Assembly: GCF_003863965.1 (NCBI RefSeq)
Contig: NZ_RRCN01000001.1
Coordinates: forward strand, 1,809,104-1,873,103
Direction of reading: 5' to 3'
Origin: Paenibacillus oralis
GTDB lineage: Bacteria; Bacillota; Bacilli; Paenibacillales; Paenibacillaceae
DNA: 64,000 nucleotides
The translations under genes and the position numbers were made by a program. The notes beneath the pieces are model-generated. The model was not told where the DNA came from, ran no database searches, and saw only the letters and a list, made by a program, of their open reading frames with translations. This document shows, one piece after another, positions 17,061 through 25,755 of the stretch. Numbering within the stretch: position 1 is the stretch's first letter; every line of letters starts with the position of its first letter.

Positions 17061-17255
17061 GCGACATACTGGAGCTCTGGAATGCAGGACCGTTCGCTCC
17101 AAATGATGGATTACCCACCTGACAATTAGTCGAGTGCCGGTTTCTAGGTTGACCCATTCAAAATAGTCCATTAAATCCGTGATATGTAGAACACCTAAGA
17201 ACTTCTCTAGTTTTTTGTAATTTAGTTCTGCTTTTACCCAGATACAACGGAATCA

Positions 17256-17609
17256 TCAACGTACTACCCGGAACTCTTTGCCGGCATCCGAATCACTCAT
17301 GACGCAATTAATCAGAAAGTCGAGCGCAGACATCCGCAGCAGGCAGGCGGCCACCTCCGCGACAATCTCGTTGGTCTGTTCGACCCCCTTCGCGATCCGG
17401 ACGAAGTCCTTGAGTTCTTGCGAGATGTAGAGGCGCGGATGGTTCACGGTATCTGTATAGCGCTTGACCACGCGTAAAACGAGATAGTCACCGCTAAAGT
17501 ATAGCGCCAGGTCGTCGCGGATTAGCCATGCCCGGTGAAGATCATAGTCAAGCGGATCGTCGCAGAAATAGCCGTCGATGACCAAGACGCGCTCAAGGTT
17601 CAACGACAT
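17256..17609 (-). CDS. Hypothetical protein, 117 aa
   Basis: Starts at ATG 17609 after AAAGGAGAG. It appears a soluble alpha/beta protein with no recognised domain. Its stretch LRMSALDFLINCVMSD resembles the ending of the neighbour at 17646-17960 (MSALELLEVLAHA), where an MSALE/DFL motif recurs, so the two may be distant paralogues. The pair reads in tandem with a 36-bp gap and is probably one operon in an accessory region. Confidence 0.6.
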   Translation of the reverse strand: MSLNLERVLVIDGYFCDDPLDYDLHRAWLIRDDLALYFSGDYLVLRVVKRYTDTVNHPRLYISQELKDFVRIAKGVEQTNEIVAEVAACLLRMSALDFLINCVMSDSDAGKEFRVVR

Positions 17610-17645
17610 ATGTAACTCTCCTTTCGACCAGGAATTGCCGCGTGA

Positions 17646-17951
17646 TCAGCGACCGGCTTGCGCATGTGCAAGCACCTCCAATAATTCGAGTGCGGACATA
17701 GCAGCGATTTCCTGGATCGTTAGTTTTTGCGACAGATTGGCGTCAAACAATACACTGCAGAATGCGCCGACCGTTTGTAGCCCTCCGAATACCTCCCTGA
17801 CTCTCTCAACGACGAGGTATGTACCTGCACCGGATTGCTCCGCGTAGACTGCGACATTCCCATTTAATCTAATCCCGTCGTGGACAAGCACAAACGGTTC
17901 GCCTAAACCGTCGGGGTCTTCGCAAATCTCCGTGATTTTTACGAGGTTCAC
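17646..17951 (-). CDS. Hypothetical protein, about 101 aa
   Basis: A GTG at 17951 sits nine bases after GGAGGG and is the better start; ATG 17960 touches the Shine-Dalgarno. The protein reads VNLVKITEICEDPDGLGEPF onward and ends EIAAMSALELLEVLAHAQAG. No family recognised. The shared MSAL motif near the C-terminus links it to the downstream gene. Confidence 0.55.
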   Translation of the reverse strand: MNLVKITEICEDPDGLGEPFVLVHDGIRLNGNVAVYAEQSGAGTYLVVERVREVFGGLQTVGAFCSVLFDANLSQKLTIQEIAAMSALELLEVLAHAQAGR

Positions 17952-18286
17952 TCGAATCATCCCTCCAATGCGCGATCAACATGTCTAGCTCGTTATCAGT
18001 GGTGTAGATTTAATGTAGCGCCTAAGCTGATGGAGTTTTCCATGCACAGCCTCCCAGGCCCGGCCCACTCTCCGACAACCGCGAAATAACCTCCCACTCG
18101 GCCTCAAGATCGCTCAATACCGCCAGATCATCCCTTATCAAAAAAAGCGTAACATCCGTCAATTTTAATTTTCCACATAGTTGTTTACGTCCTCTTAAAT
18201 TTGAAATAATAACCGTAAATCAATCCAGTTACCGCCGCGTGTACGGACGTATAGCCGCCTATTAATAACTTTACCGACGCGGAACC

Positions 18287-18601
18287 TCATGGGCCCATGT
18301 CCTCGATTTCGAGCCTGATGTTTAAGTCGCGTAACCAGCGGCACCAACCCGTAACCTCGCGGAAATGGTACGGCTTTGGGGGGATTTCGAAGTCCAGCGC
18401 GCTTAATTGTTCCGCCGTCGCGTCAACCATATCGTTGGCCCATTTCCGGTTGATACGTGAGAATACGGCGAAGAAAATCGAGGGATCAATGGTTACATGC
18501 CGTGCGGTACGGGCCATGCCGGGGGTGACTTCGATAAGGTTCGTTCGGCAGTTACGAAAAAGCCCAATTTCGTAAACTGGTACAAGGATAATAGAGCTCA
18601 T
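18287..18601 (-). CDS. Hypothetical protein, 104 aa
   Basis: Starts at ATG 18601, eight bases after TAGGAGAT. No domain recognised; it contains a Trp/Arg-rich C-terminal segment (EVTGWCRWLRDLNIRLEIED). It is transcribed divergently from the XRE regulator across a 122-bp region with overlapping -35 boxes and two matching palindromes, so it is very probably controlled by that regulator. This arrangement is common for phage-like or plasmid-like maintenance genes, but no toxin-antitoxin family is evident. Confidence 0.6.
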   Translation of the reverse strand: MSSIILVPVYEIGLFRNCRTNLIEVTPGMARTARHVTIDPSIFFAVFSRINRKWANDMVDATAEQLSALDFEIPPKPYHFREVTGWCRWLRDLNIRLEIEDMGP

Positions 18602-18621
18602 AGCGAAATCTCCTATAATTT

Positions 18622-18711
18622 AATAACGTTATTTTGTTATCCACATATATAACAATATATCGTTATCCAGGCATTGTCAATCCCTATTTCGATATTTTAA
18701 AATAACGTTAT
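18622..18711. promoter_or_regulatory. Divergent promoters with two palindromic operators
   Basis: Palindrome AATAACGTTATT at 18622-18633 and its core ATAACGTTAT again at 18702-18711. Minus promoter: TTGACA (18675-18680), 17 bp, TATTGT (18652-18657). Plus promoter: TTGTCA (18674-18679), 17 bp, TTAAAA. The two -35 boxes overlap on opposite strands. Each palindrome lies just downstream of one -10, so one protein could repress both genes. Confidence 0.7.
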
Positions 18712-18723
18712 GGAGGCGATTTT

Positions 18724-18939
18724 ATGGCTCGAACAGTTGTTTCAAGGGTCGGAGAAATTCTCAAACGGAGAGGAATGACACAATTACAACTCGCGGAAAA
18801 AACGGAACTCCGTCCAAGCACGATAAGCGAAATAGTCAGAGATTCGCGAACAGTAATCAATAAGGAGCACTTAGCGAAGATCGCTGACGCGCTCGAAATC
18901 GACGACATATCAGAATTGATCATATTAGAAAAGGAGTAG
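18724..18939 (+). CDS. XRE/Cro-type helix-turn-helix regulator
   Basis: 71-residue protein that is almost only a Cro/C1 DNA-binding domain: VGEILKRRGMTQLQLAEKTE, LRPSTISEIVRDSR, then helices up to EIDDISELI. Ribosome site TGGAGG. It is the small single-domain type found in phage and conjugative-element control regions. The operator palindrome at 18702-18711 overlaps its transcript start region, so autoregulation is expected. Confidence 0.88.
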   Translation: MARTVVSRVGEILKRRGMTQLQLAEKTELRPSTISEIVRDSRTVINKEHLAKIADALEIDDISELIILEKE

Positions 18940-19428
18940 GCCATTTTCACTTGTCAGTAAAAAACAAACCTAATAATATGCAAAATGTACATACCGGCCG
19001 TCGAATGTTGAGTTCGCGGCTTTTTATCGTGCGTTTTCCGTGGAATTTACGGTAATTTTAGGCGTTTTGGGCACGGGAGAGTTATCGGAAGGGTTGCGGC
19101 AAGGTGCGGTGAAATAGTGGAAATAAAAACGCCAGTTTTGCGGCAAAGGCTCCGCAGGTGCTGGCGAATTACATAGTGTGGTAAATTTTTACTAGATCCC
19201 TTAAAGTAACTTAGATAATAGCTCAAAACCGGGATCAGTGCTTGACAAAATAAATTATGACTTTGGCTCTGAGGTGGCTGTCTATTGCGTTCGTGTCTTG
19301 GTATTCCCTGTATGCTGCTTTGCACGATTATCCCTTTAGTTCAGGGGTAGAGGGTGGGGCTAATCACGGTCCTTTCATTTTTCCCGGTGTCTTCCCCCGT
19401 TCCTCCCGTCAGGTCTGCTTCACTTCTC
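18940..19428. other. Intergenic, hairpin only
   Basis: No gene is supported in these 489 bp. A two-step hairpin lies at about 19131-19168 (CGCCAG/CTGGCG outside, TGCGG/CCGCA inside). Confidence 0.5.
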
Positions 19429-19701
19429 CTAAACTTCCTTCTCACAAACCTGTCTAACGATCTCGAGCATGTCTGCTCTCCCAAACCTATTTTCTTCTCC
19501 TGAATTTATCTTCCTCTCAGCTTCCGGATCAAACGGGATAATCGTGCAAAAGCGTCCGGACAGCGGATGTTGATCTGCCGACCAACCCACCGCCTTCCCT
19601 GTCCTCAAGCTTTCAATACCCTTCCAATATTTCTTCCCACGATCGGTTACCGACTTGACTGTCAAGCGCTGATGATTAGGTTGAGTTAGATAATTCTTCA
19701 T
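19429..19701 (-). CDS. Doubtful hypothetical protein, 90 aa
   Basis: The reading frame gives a basic N-terminus (MKNYLTQPNHQRLTVKSVTD) and an acidic C-terminus. There is no Shine-Dalgarno before ATG 19701 and no recognised domain. The composition is protein-like, so it may be the remnant or the body of an accessory gene, but support is weak. Confidence 0.3.
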   Translation of the reverse strand: MKNYLTQPNHQRLTVKSVTDRGKKYWKGIESLRTGKAVGWSADQHPLSGRFCTIIPFDPEAERKINSGEENRFGRADMLEIVRQVCEKEV

Positions 19702-19791
19702 TTATATCTGAAATAAATTAAATTTCTGATTTAGCATCTTGCAGTACGTCTAAGTTTACGTCTTCTCTCCGGCTCATTTATTCATAATAAA

Positions 19792-19822
19792 AGCCTTCTA
19801 CGCGATTATAACGTAGAAGGCT
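19792..19822 (-). terminator. tRNA-Ser terminator
   Basis: An 11-bp perfect stem (AGCCTTCTACG with its complement) followed on the minus strand by TTTTATT, 50 bases past the tRNA. Confidence 0.85.
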
Positions 19823-19871
19823 CAGAATCATTCAGTTATGTACAAATCATAATGATGCGGTTTGTGTATAA

Positions 19872-19962
19872 TGGCGGAGAGGGTGGGATTCGAACCCACG
19901 CACGCCTTGCGACGCCTAGTTGATTTCGAGTCAACCCCCTTGGGCCTCTTGGGTACCTCTCC
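19872..19962 (-). tRNA. tRNA-Ser (anticodon CGA)
   Basis: 91 nt including an encoded CCA. The acceptor arms GGAGAGG and CCTCTCC pair fully. The anticodon loop reads TGACTCGAAATC with CGA in the middle, the T-loop is GTTCGAATC, and there is the long variable arm typical of serine tRNA. It decodes UCG. Sits between the accessory stretch and glpP. Confidence 0.97.
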
Positions 19963-20160
19963 ACAGCAATATTTATTGTACCATAGATCTTGTAGCATTG
20001 CAATAGAATGATACAAACCGTTTTATCCAAATTATGTAAACCCCCTCCTCCGCCAAGACAGCAAAAAACGCCGAAAACAAAAAAACAATCTACACCGTGC
20101 ATATCTTAGCAAGGAAGGCTGCTTTTGGGTTTTCTCAGCGTCTCCACCCTTAGGCATTAT

Positions 20161-20745
20161 TCACTTTTGGGACGAGTGCTGCTTTGGCATGCTGCCGGTA
20201 GCAAAATCATTCCAAAAATCGGGATTCCCGATCGACACATAACTGGCCCCGCTTCGGAAGGCCGTGTCGATCTCCTCCTGATTGCGGATTAGCCCTCCTG
20301 CTATCAACGGCTGGTCAATCCTCTGCTTGAACTCGCGGATAATACGCGGCATAAGCCCAGGCATCAGTTCCACCTCATCCGGGTCGCAATGCTGGATCAT
20401 GCGAATCGCCGTTTCCACCGCTGCCGAATCGATCGCAAATACCCGTTGAATCGACTTGATGCCAACCTGTTTTGCCGCCACAACCATATTGCTTTTTGTC
20501 GTGACAATGCCGTCGATGGCGAACATTTCGGCCAAATACTCGATCACCGAGGCATCCCGGCCGATTCCACCCACCATTTCGACATGGACGTAAATCTGCT
20601 TGTTCTTTTTGCGTAATTGCTTGACGATCTCATCCAGCGTCATTATGTTGCCCGCCATCAAAATAACGCGCTCGACTTTACCGTCCACAGCAGCAGAGAT
20701 CATGATGTCTTGAGTAATGGAGGCGATAATTGGATAGCCACTCAT
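20161..20745 (-). CDS. glpP: Glycerol-3-phosphate responsive antiterminator
   Basis: 194 residues from ATG 20745 behind AGAGGTGAG; the frame upstream is not part of the protein. The TIM-barrel GlpP fold is clear: PIIASITQ, HVEMVGGIGRD, DGIVTTKSNMVVAAKQ, ELMPGLMP, PLIAGGLIRNQEEI. In Bacillus it binds leader RNA of glpFK, glpD and glpTQ and prevents termination when glycerol-3-phosphate is present. No glp gene is adjacent here, so it acts in trans. Confidence 0.93.
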   Translation of the reverse strand: MSGYPIIASITQDIMISAAVDGKVERVILMAGNIMTLDEIVKQLRKKNKQIYVHVEMVGGIGRDASVIEYLAEMFAIDGIVTTKSNMVVAAKQVGIKSIQRVFAIDSAAVETAIRMIQHCDPDEVELMPGLMPRIIREFKQRIDQPLIAGGLIRNQEEIDTAFRSGASYVSIGNPDFWNDFATGSMPKQHSSQK

Positions 20746-20883
20746 GCTTCTCACCTCTTCCCCCGTTCTGAACTTAGCATACTGCCGATATATTAAGGAA
20801 ATGCGGGCCTTTTGTTCAAATGATGTAAAAAGAGGCGCATTCGGCGCCATAAGCGTCGAACCACCTCTGCCGGGAACTATATA

Positions 20884-20934
20884 AGTTGAACTAATGATTA
20901 TACGGATACGGGCAGCCGGGTGAAATGTTCTACA
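20884..20934 (+). repeat. Half copy of the 193-bp dyad element
   Basis: AAGTTGAAC, then after about 20 bases GGGCAGCCGGGTGAAATG and TTCT. This is the same order and spacing as one arm of the palindrome at 38874-39066. The other arm is absent, so it is a solo half-element. Confidence 0.7.
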
Positions 20935-20973
20935 ATTGGGTTTACACGTGTAACCCTATGCTTCCGATGGCCC

Positions 20974-21210
20974 TTAATCCGTCTGCTCAGGGGGCTGCTG
21001 CTCCGTTTCCTGCAGTGCCGCCGCGGAACGCAGCACCTTGCGCATGTTTTTTTCGAACTTGGCGCGAGGCACCAGTACGCTGTGCTTGCAGCCTACGCAT
21101 TTAATGCGGATATCCATCCCCATGCGGATGATTTCCATTTCGTTGCTCCCGCACGGATGGTTTTTTTTCATTTGCACAATATCGCCCAATTGAAAAGATT
21201 TTCGCTCCAT
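20974..21210 (-). CDS. DUF951 family protein (YyzM-like)
   Basis: 78 residues from ATG 21210 (MERKSFQLGDIVQMKKNHPCG) behind AAGGGGAAGG. The motifs GDIVQMKKNHPCGSNEMEII and RIKCVGCKHSVLVPRAKFEK are diagnostic of DUF951, small proteins with a Cys pair that sit near yyaF and mscS in Bacillales genomes. They may bind RNA or zinc; function is not established. Followed after about 200 bp by the upstream MscS gene in the same orientation. Confidence 0.85.
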   Translation of the reverse strand: MERKSFQLGDIVQMKKNHPCGSNEMEIIRMGMDIRIKCVGCKHSVLVPRAKFEKNMRKVLRSAAALQETEQQPPEQTD

Positions 21211-21259
21211 GGCCCTTCCCCTTTCTACACGCATTAATCCCTACCCTAACTCTGCTGCC

Positions 21260-22147
21260 CTATTGTACTCCCTTCCCCAACTCCGCATCCTCCAAAGCTT
21301 CCTTGGCGAAGGTTTGAATCAAGCGCTCCACCTCCGTACGTTTCGATGGCGAACATTCCGCGGCGATCCGAATGACGTATTCGCTGGACGACATGGATTG
21401 GATGCCAAGCACGTTTGGCGCCTGGGAAACCTCCGGATGGTTCTTCTTCAGTTTCTCCATCGCAGCTTTCAGCAGCTCTATACTCTCCTCCAGCCTGCGG
21501 GTTTGACTAAACGACAAGTCAACAACGGCCAACGCGTTCCCAATCGAATAGTTCGTAACGTTGGTAATCGTGCCGTTTGGTATAATGTGCACCTCCCCGG
21601 TCCAACTGGCCAGCCGCGTTGAACGCAGACCGATCATCTCCACCGTTCCTTTATATGTGCCGGTCTGAATGACGTCCCCCACCGCAAATTGATCCTCCAA
21701 TATAATGAAAAAGCCGGAAATCACATCTTTGACCAAAGCCTGTGCGCCAAACCCGATCGCCAATCCCAATACACCGGCGCCCGCCAACAGCGGCCCCAAT
21801 TGAAAACCGATCTCCCCCAGCACCAGCATCAACAAAATAAAATTCGCCGTAATGGACGTTATATTTTTCATTAACTCCCCTACGGTCACCAGTCTGCGGG
21901 GATTCATTTGCAGCCGGTTCTTTTCCCTCCGCTCCAAGGAACGGTCGATCAGGCGATAGATCACCTTTACAAATAAGCGGGTTAAAATAAAGATAAGCAG
22001 TATTTTCAATGCGGAAATCAGCACGTCTTGCCACATATCCATGTCCGAAAACCAGTTCCAAACTTTATCCTTCCAGGTAACAGCGGCATTCAGCATTTCA
22101 TCCGTTGGCATCTCCAACCACATTGCATCTATCATCCTTTCGAACAA
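21260..22147 (-). CDS. Mechanosensitive channel, MscS family
   Basis: About 295 residues. Three membrane helices at roughly 40-60, 90-115 and 120-150, the last being the glycine-rich pore helix LAGAGVLGLAIGFGAQALV. The beta domain follows (FFIILEDQFAVGDVIQTGTY, TGEVHIIPNGTITNVTNYSI) and an alpha/beta C-terminus. It opens under membrane tension to release solutes on osmotic downshock. Start is uncertain: TTG 22147, ATG 22135 or ATG 22123. It is 11 bases downstream of the DUF3343 gene, so co-transcribed. Confidence 0.92.
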   Translation of the reverse strand: MFERMIDAMWLEMPTDEMLNAAVTWKDKVWNWFSDMDMWQDVLISALKILLIFILTRLFVKVIYRLIDRSLERREKNRLQMNPRRLVTVGELMKNITSITANFILLMLVLGEIGFQLGPLLAGAGVLGLAIGFGAQALVKDVISGFFIILEDQFAVGDVIQTGTYKGTVEMIGLRSTRLASWTGEVHIIPNGTITNVTNYSIGNALAVVDLSFSQTRRLEESIELLKAAMEKLKKNHPEVSQAPNVLGIQSMSSSEYVIRIAAECSPSKRTEVERLIQTFAKEALEDAELGKGVQ

Positions 22148-22158
22148 ATCCTGACGGA

Positions 22159-22413
22159 TTATAGCTCTATGCTATCATAGCCCATCGGCCGCGGCGAGTA
22201 AATGCCTCGAATTTCCACTGTTTCGCTGCGAATGATCTCCTTCACCCTTTCCAAAGCCTCTGATGGAAAACGGATCGATAAGGCGCAGCCTGCGGTAATC
22301 TCCTTGGGCGTCGGGCACAAATCGATGTCTATCTCGGCATATTCCAACAGCATTTCGGCACGCAAAGCTTGCTGCGTTGAATCAAAGGCCATCACCAGCC
22401 ACACTTCCCCCAC
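22159..22413 (-). CDS. DUF3343 family protein
   Basis: 84 residues from GTG 22413, which has GGGGGA six bases upstream; a frame reaching ATG 22476 has no ribosome site and adds residues foreign to the family. The body WLVMAFDSTQQALRAEMLLE, DLCPTPKEITAGCALSIRF matches DUF3343 (putative Se/S carrier-like protein). The conserved Cys in AGCAL is the residue proposed to carry a persulfide or selenide. It precedes the mscS gene, an order seen in many Bacillales. Confidence 0.8.
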   Translation of the reverse strand: MGEVWLVMAFDSTQQALRAEMLLEYAEIDIDLCPTPKEITAGCALSIRFPSEALERVKEIIRSETVEIRGIYSPRPMGYDSIEL

Positions 22414-22539
22414 CGTCGTTCCCCCTTTTTTAAATACATGACTATAGTCCGAGTATATAATCCCGGTTTCTTCCATATACTATCTACTAAATCTACGAAC
22501 TGTTTTTGACGTTATTTTACTTGAGGAAAGGGAGATTCC

Positions 22540-23148
22540 ATGTCACAGCTTCAGCCGTCAATTTCAGGCCAACAAATCCCGTATTTAAAAATCGCCCATA
22601 CCGAGCCAGGAATTCATTCCGCCATCATTCATCGTCTGCTTCTGCATTTTGCCCAAATCGCTCCCGGACAGGAGATCGTCGTTATCTGCATTGGGACAGA
22701 CCGTTCGACCGGAGATTGCCTTGGCCCTTTGGTAGGCACTTCTCTCGCAAAATATAATTGCCCGCAATTCCATCTTTTCGGGACGCTTGACGAACCCGTT
22801 CATGCCATGAATCTCAAGGATACACTCGAGCTCATCAACCGCACTTTCGACGATCCGTTTATCATCGGTATTGACGCCTGCCTCGGCCAAACGTCGAGCG
22901 TCGGGTCGATCCAGGTTGTTCAAGGGCCGTTGCGTCCCGGCGCGGGAGTAAATAAAGAACTGCCGCCGGTCGGCGATATCCATCTAACGGGCATCGTCAA
23001 TGTCGGCGGCTTCATGGAATATTTTGTATTGCAAAACACGCGGCTTAGTCTTGTGATGCGGCTTTCGGACATCATTGCCAATTGCGTTTACACCGCGATC
23101 AAAGAATGGAATCGAAACCTTACTCCTTTATCGCGGCGAGGGCAATAG
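22540..23148 (+). CDS. yyaC: Spore protease YyaC
   Basis: 202 residues. The YyaC fold resembles germination protease GPR: CIGTDRSTGDCLGPLVGTSL, FGTLDEPVHAMNLKDTLELI, IIGIDACLGQTSSVGSIQV, and ELPPVGDIHLTGIVNVGGFM. YyaC is made late in sporulation and is conserved next to the par locus. It starts at ATG 22540 and its last 29 bases overlap the convergent DUF4446 gene. Confidence 0.93.
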   Translation: MSQLQPSISGQQIPYLKIAHTEPGIHSAIIHRLLLHFAQIAPGQEIVVICIGTDRSTGDCLGPLVGTSLAKYNCPQFHLFGTLDEPVHAMNLKDTLELINRTFDDPFIIGIDACLGQTSSVGSIQVVQGPLRPGAGVNKELPPVGDIHLTGIVNVGGFMEYFVLQNTRLSLVMRLSDIIANCVYTAIKEWNRNLTPLSRRGQ

Positions 23149-23620
23149 CTTCCTGTTCTTCCGGAGATAACGCGTGCGATGATTCGCCCTTCGACAAAGA
23201 CTTGGCATATACAAAGGAACCGTCCCGATTGTATATCCCGGTAAGCACAACCCCGTCCTGATCTTCGTTGATAAACGCAATCGAGAAGCTCAGGTCGTTT
23301 CCTCGTTCACCAAACGCGTTATACCGTTTAATCCCGATCTTTGCTTTTTGCTTCGGCATCAGACGCTGCAATTCGCCAAGCTGGCGAGCTTGAGTTTCTT
23401 GGATATCTTCGATTTTACCTTGCTGCATTTTCAGATCGATGAGCAGGCTTTCCAGGTCCTCAACGCCGGTCCCCTGCATCATCAGATCGTATTTTTTTCT
23501 CATCTTCCGCAATTTTCCACCCTGAACCAAATTCCAGACGAACAACCAAACAAACAAAATGATGATTATGCCAACAACCAAAAACAGCTGGTCTAAGATG
23601 AGATCATTCCAATCCCGCAT
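23120..23620 (-). CDS. DUF4446 family membrane-anchored protein
   Basis: 166 residues: one N-terminal membrane helix (LFLVVGIIIILFVWLFVWNL), a coiled coil (KMRKKYDLMMQGTGVEDLES to LGELQRLM) and a C-terminal beta domain (YNAFGERGNDLSFSIAFINE, GVVLTGIYNRDGSFVYAK). This is the DUF4446/YyaB-like layout found beside parB in many Bacillales and Paenibacillaceae. Function unknown; topology suggests a cytoplasmic domain tethered to the membrane. Confidence 0.85.
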   Translation of the reverse strand: MRDWNDLILDQLFLVVGIIIILFVWLFVWNLVQGGKLRKMRKKYDLMMQGTGVEDLESLLIDLKMQQGKIEDIQETQARQLGELQRLMPKQKAKIGIKRYNAFGERGNDLSFSIAFINEDQDGVVLTGIYNRDGSFVYAKSLSKGESSHALSPEEQEAIALAAIKE

Positions 23621-23642
23621 GCTATTGTCTACTCCCCTATGC

Positions 23643-24803
23643 CTAAAATGACTTGGTGATCGATATCAAGGCCGCTGCCAGCGCCTCGATATCGCTGTTC
23701 GTCGTATTGTACCCTACGCTGGCCCGAACCGCTCCACCTTCCAATGTCCCGGCCGTTTCATGCCCAAGCGGTGTACAATGATAACCGGCCCGCACGGCGA
23801 TGCCAAACTCCCGATCCAGTGTAAAAGCCAACTCCGAAGCCTCGTGTCCGGCCATCGTAAAAGCGACGATGCCGGTACGAAGTTTTCCCAGCCCCGGCCC
23901 CAATATGGACAGGCCCTTTATGGCAAGCAACTGTTCCATTAATTTCTGTGTTAAGTCCCATTCCTTGCGGTATAAATTTTGGACTCCTTCATTAAGCACG
24001 TAGCCCACTCCCGCTCCAAGACCGGCGATCCCCGGCGCGTTCCCCGTTCCGGCTTCATACCGGTCCGGCCGAACTACCGGCTGCTCCGGCTCCTCCGATT
24101 GGCTTCCTGTCCCGCCATGCAGTAAAGGCTCCAAATCGATGCCCGGATCGATGTAAAGCCCCCCGGTCCCTTGGGGTCCCAAAAGCCCCTTATGTCCGGG
24201 GAACGCCAGCATATCGATTCCCAAGTCCTTGACATCGATCGGATAGGAGCCGGCGGTTTGCGAAGCGTCAAGCAGCACAATCGCCCCTTGTTCATGGGCT
24301 ATGGCGCTTAACTCTTTTACAGGCAAAATACATCCAAGCAGGTTTGAACTATGCGTACAAACGACCAGTCTTGTGTTGTGACGAAACATGGACCGGACTT
24401 GATCAAGATCGATTTCGCCCTGGGGATTCACTTTTGCATAGTCCACCGCGACGCCTTGGATTCGCCGCAAATATTCAAGCGGTCTTCTCACCGAGTTATG
24501 TTCAACCATGGTCGCGATGACATGGTCTCCCGGTTTGACCCATCCTTTGATCGCCATGTTCAAAGCTGAGGTCGCATTGGAGGTGAACGCAATGTCATTG
24601 GGATTTGAGATATGAAATAAAGTTGCAAGCTGGGCCCGCGTTTTGTACAACACCCGTCCCGCCTGCAGCGCCATACTATGGTTTCCGCGCCCCGCATTGG
24701 CAGCTGGTCCATTTAGTATTTCCAACATGGCTTCTCCTACCCCAGGCGGTTTTGGCCAAGATGTGGCTGCATGATCCAGGTATATCACCGGCCTATCCTT
24801 CAT
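23643..24803 (-). CDS. Class-V aminotransferase, cysteine desulfurase family
   Basis: 386 residues. PLP-fold type I: start YLDHAATSWPKPPGV, HNSVRRPLEYLRR, the PLP lysine in LAFPGHKGLLGPQGTGGLYI, and a C-terminal Cys in AVRAGYHCTPLGHETAGTL that sits where SufS/CsdA enzymes have the catalytic persulfide cysteine. This corresponds to the family-protein branch related to SufS rather than IscS. It likely takes sulfur from cysteine; the acceptor is not evident. Lies between DUF4446 and parB. Confidence 0.85.
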   Translation of the reverse strand: MKDRPVIYLDHAATSWPKPPGVGEAMLEILNGPAANAGRGNHSMALQAGRVLYKTRAQLATLFHISNPNDIAFTSNATSALNMAIKGWVKPGDHVIATMVEHNSVRRPLEYLRRIQGVAVDYAKVNPQGEIDLDQVRSMFRHNTRLVVCTHSSNLLGCILPVKELSAIAHEQGAIVLLDASQTAGSYPIDVKDLGIDMLAFPGHKGLLGPQGTGGLYIDPGIDLEPLLHGGTGSQSEEPEQPVVRPDRYEAGTGNAPGIAGLGAGVGYVLNEGVQNLYRKEWDLTQKLMEQLLAIKGLSILGPGLGKLRTGIVAFTMAGHEASELAFTLDREFGIAVRAGYHCTPLGHETAGTLEGGAVRASVGYNTTNSDIEALAAALISITKSF

Positions 24804-24846
24804 CCGTCCCCCACATCCTCCCCAGTTCTTTTCCGTCAGACCAAGA

Positions 24847-24905
24847 ATGACATATTCCTCTCTCCTTTAAAGCAAGCCGCTTCACGGAAAAGATGAATAT
24901 GTCAT
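24847..24905. other. Inverted repeat after parB
   Basis: Perfect 11-base arms ATGACATATTC and GAATATGTCAT, 37 bases apart, span the parB-aminotransferase spacer. No T-run. It may be a loose terminator or a binding site. Confidence 0.35.
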
Positions 24906-24912
24906 CGCCCGG

Positions 24913-25755
24913 TTAACCCAACATATCAAGGATTCTTTGCAAGTCCTGCAAACTGTAATAGTTGATCTCGATTTTCCCCTTATCCTTGTTCGACTTGATT
25001 TTGACGGTCGTCTTATAACGTTCCCGCAAATTCTCTTCTACTTCTTCAATATAAGGATCACGTTTTTTGTTGGTGGTTTTTGATTTTTCCTGTTTTTTGC
25101 GATCGAGCTGCTGAACGGCTTCCTCCAGGTCGCGAACGCTCCACTCATGATCAATGCACTGTTTGGCCAGCTGTTTAATCGTCGCCGGATCCTTTAATCC
25201 AACCAATGCACGAGCATGTCCCATCGACAATGTTCCACGTGAAACATAATCTTTAACTTCATCCGGCAATGTCAGCAGCCGCAAAAAGTTAGCGATATGG
25301 GACCGGGATTTCCCCACCTTAAGGGATAACTCCTCTTGGGTAAGTTGGAACTGATCCATCAATCCCTGGTAAGCAACTGCGACTTCCATCGCATTCAGGT
25401 TTTCCCGCTGCAAGTTTTCAATGAGCGCGATTTCCATAACCTGCTGGTCGGAAAAAGTTCTTACCACCGCCGGAATCGTCGTATTCCCGCAGTATTGCGA
25501 AGCCCGGAACCGCCGTTCCCCGGCAATAATTTCATAACCTTTCAGCACGCTGCGCACGATAATCGGCTGGATCACTCCGTGCTGGCGAATGGATTCAGCC
25601 AGTTCCCGTATAGCTTCTTCATCGAAAGTTTTACGTGGTTGATACGGATTGGCACGAAGCTGGTTGAGAGGAACCTCAATGACCTTGTCATCGTCTTGAA
25701 TAGAAAGCGACGGTATGAGAGCGTCCAATCCTTTCCCCAATCGTTTGCTACTCAT
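24913..25755 (-). CDS. parB: Chromosome partitioning protein ParB (Spo0J)
   Basis: 280 residues. ParB/Srx CTPase domain with the box [11 protein letters not shown] and [21 protein letters not shown], then the helix-turn-helix ([31 protein letters not shown]) and a C-terminal dimer domain. ParB loads on parS as a CTP clamp, spreads, and recruits SMC near the origin; with ParA it also affects sporulation and initiation. The gene overlaps parA by eight bases and carries a parS site in its own coding sequence, as in Bacillus subtilis. Confidence 0.97.
   Translation of the reverse strand: MSSKRLGKGLDALIPSLSIQDDDKVIEVPLNQLRANPYQPRKTFDEEAIRELAESIRQHGVIQPIIVRSVLKGYEIIAGERRFRASQYCGNTTIPAVVRTFSDQQVMEIALIENLQRENLNAMEVAVAYQGLMDQFQLTQEELSLKVGKSRSHIANFLRLLTLPDEVKDYVSRGTLSMGHARALVGLKDPATIKQLAKQCIDHEWSVRDLEEAVQQLDRKKQEKSKTTNKKRDPYIEEVEENLRERYKTTVKIKSNKDKGKIEINYYSLQDLQRILDMLG
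25231..25246. promoter_or_regulatory. parS site inside parB
   Basis: TGTTCCACGTGAAACA, a full match to the 16-bp Bacillus subtilis parS consensus TGTTNCACGTGAAACA. Confidence 0.95.

Larger units (their letters stand above)
16407..17255. other. Intergenic stretch, no credible gene
   Basis: The 849-bp gap holds a low-complexity T/G-rich run at 16690-16750 (repeated GCTTTA), a terminator-like hairpin at 16808-16849 and a 182-bp dyad repeat at 16879-17060. The open frames here are short, overlap on both strands and have no ribosome sites. Confidence 0.6.

Noticed and set aside
19828..20016. Minus-strand frames crossing the tRNA (also 19836-20102)
   Set aside because: They translate tRNA-Ser itself and have no ribosome site.
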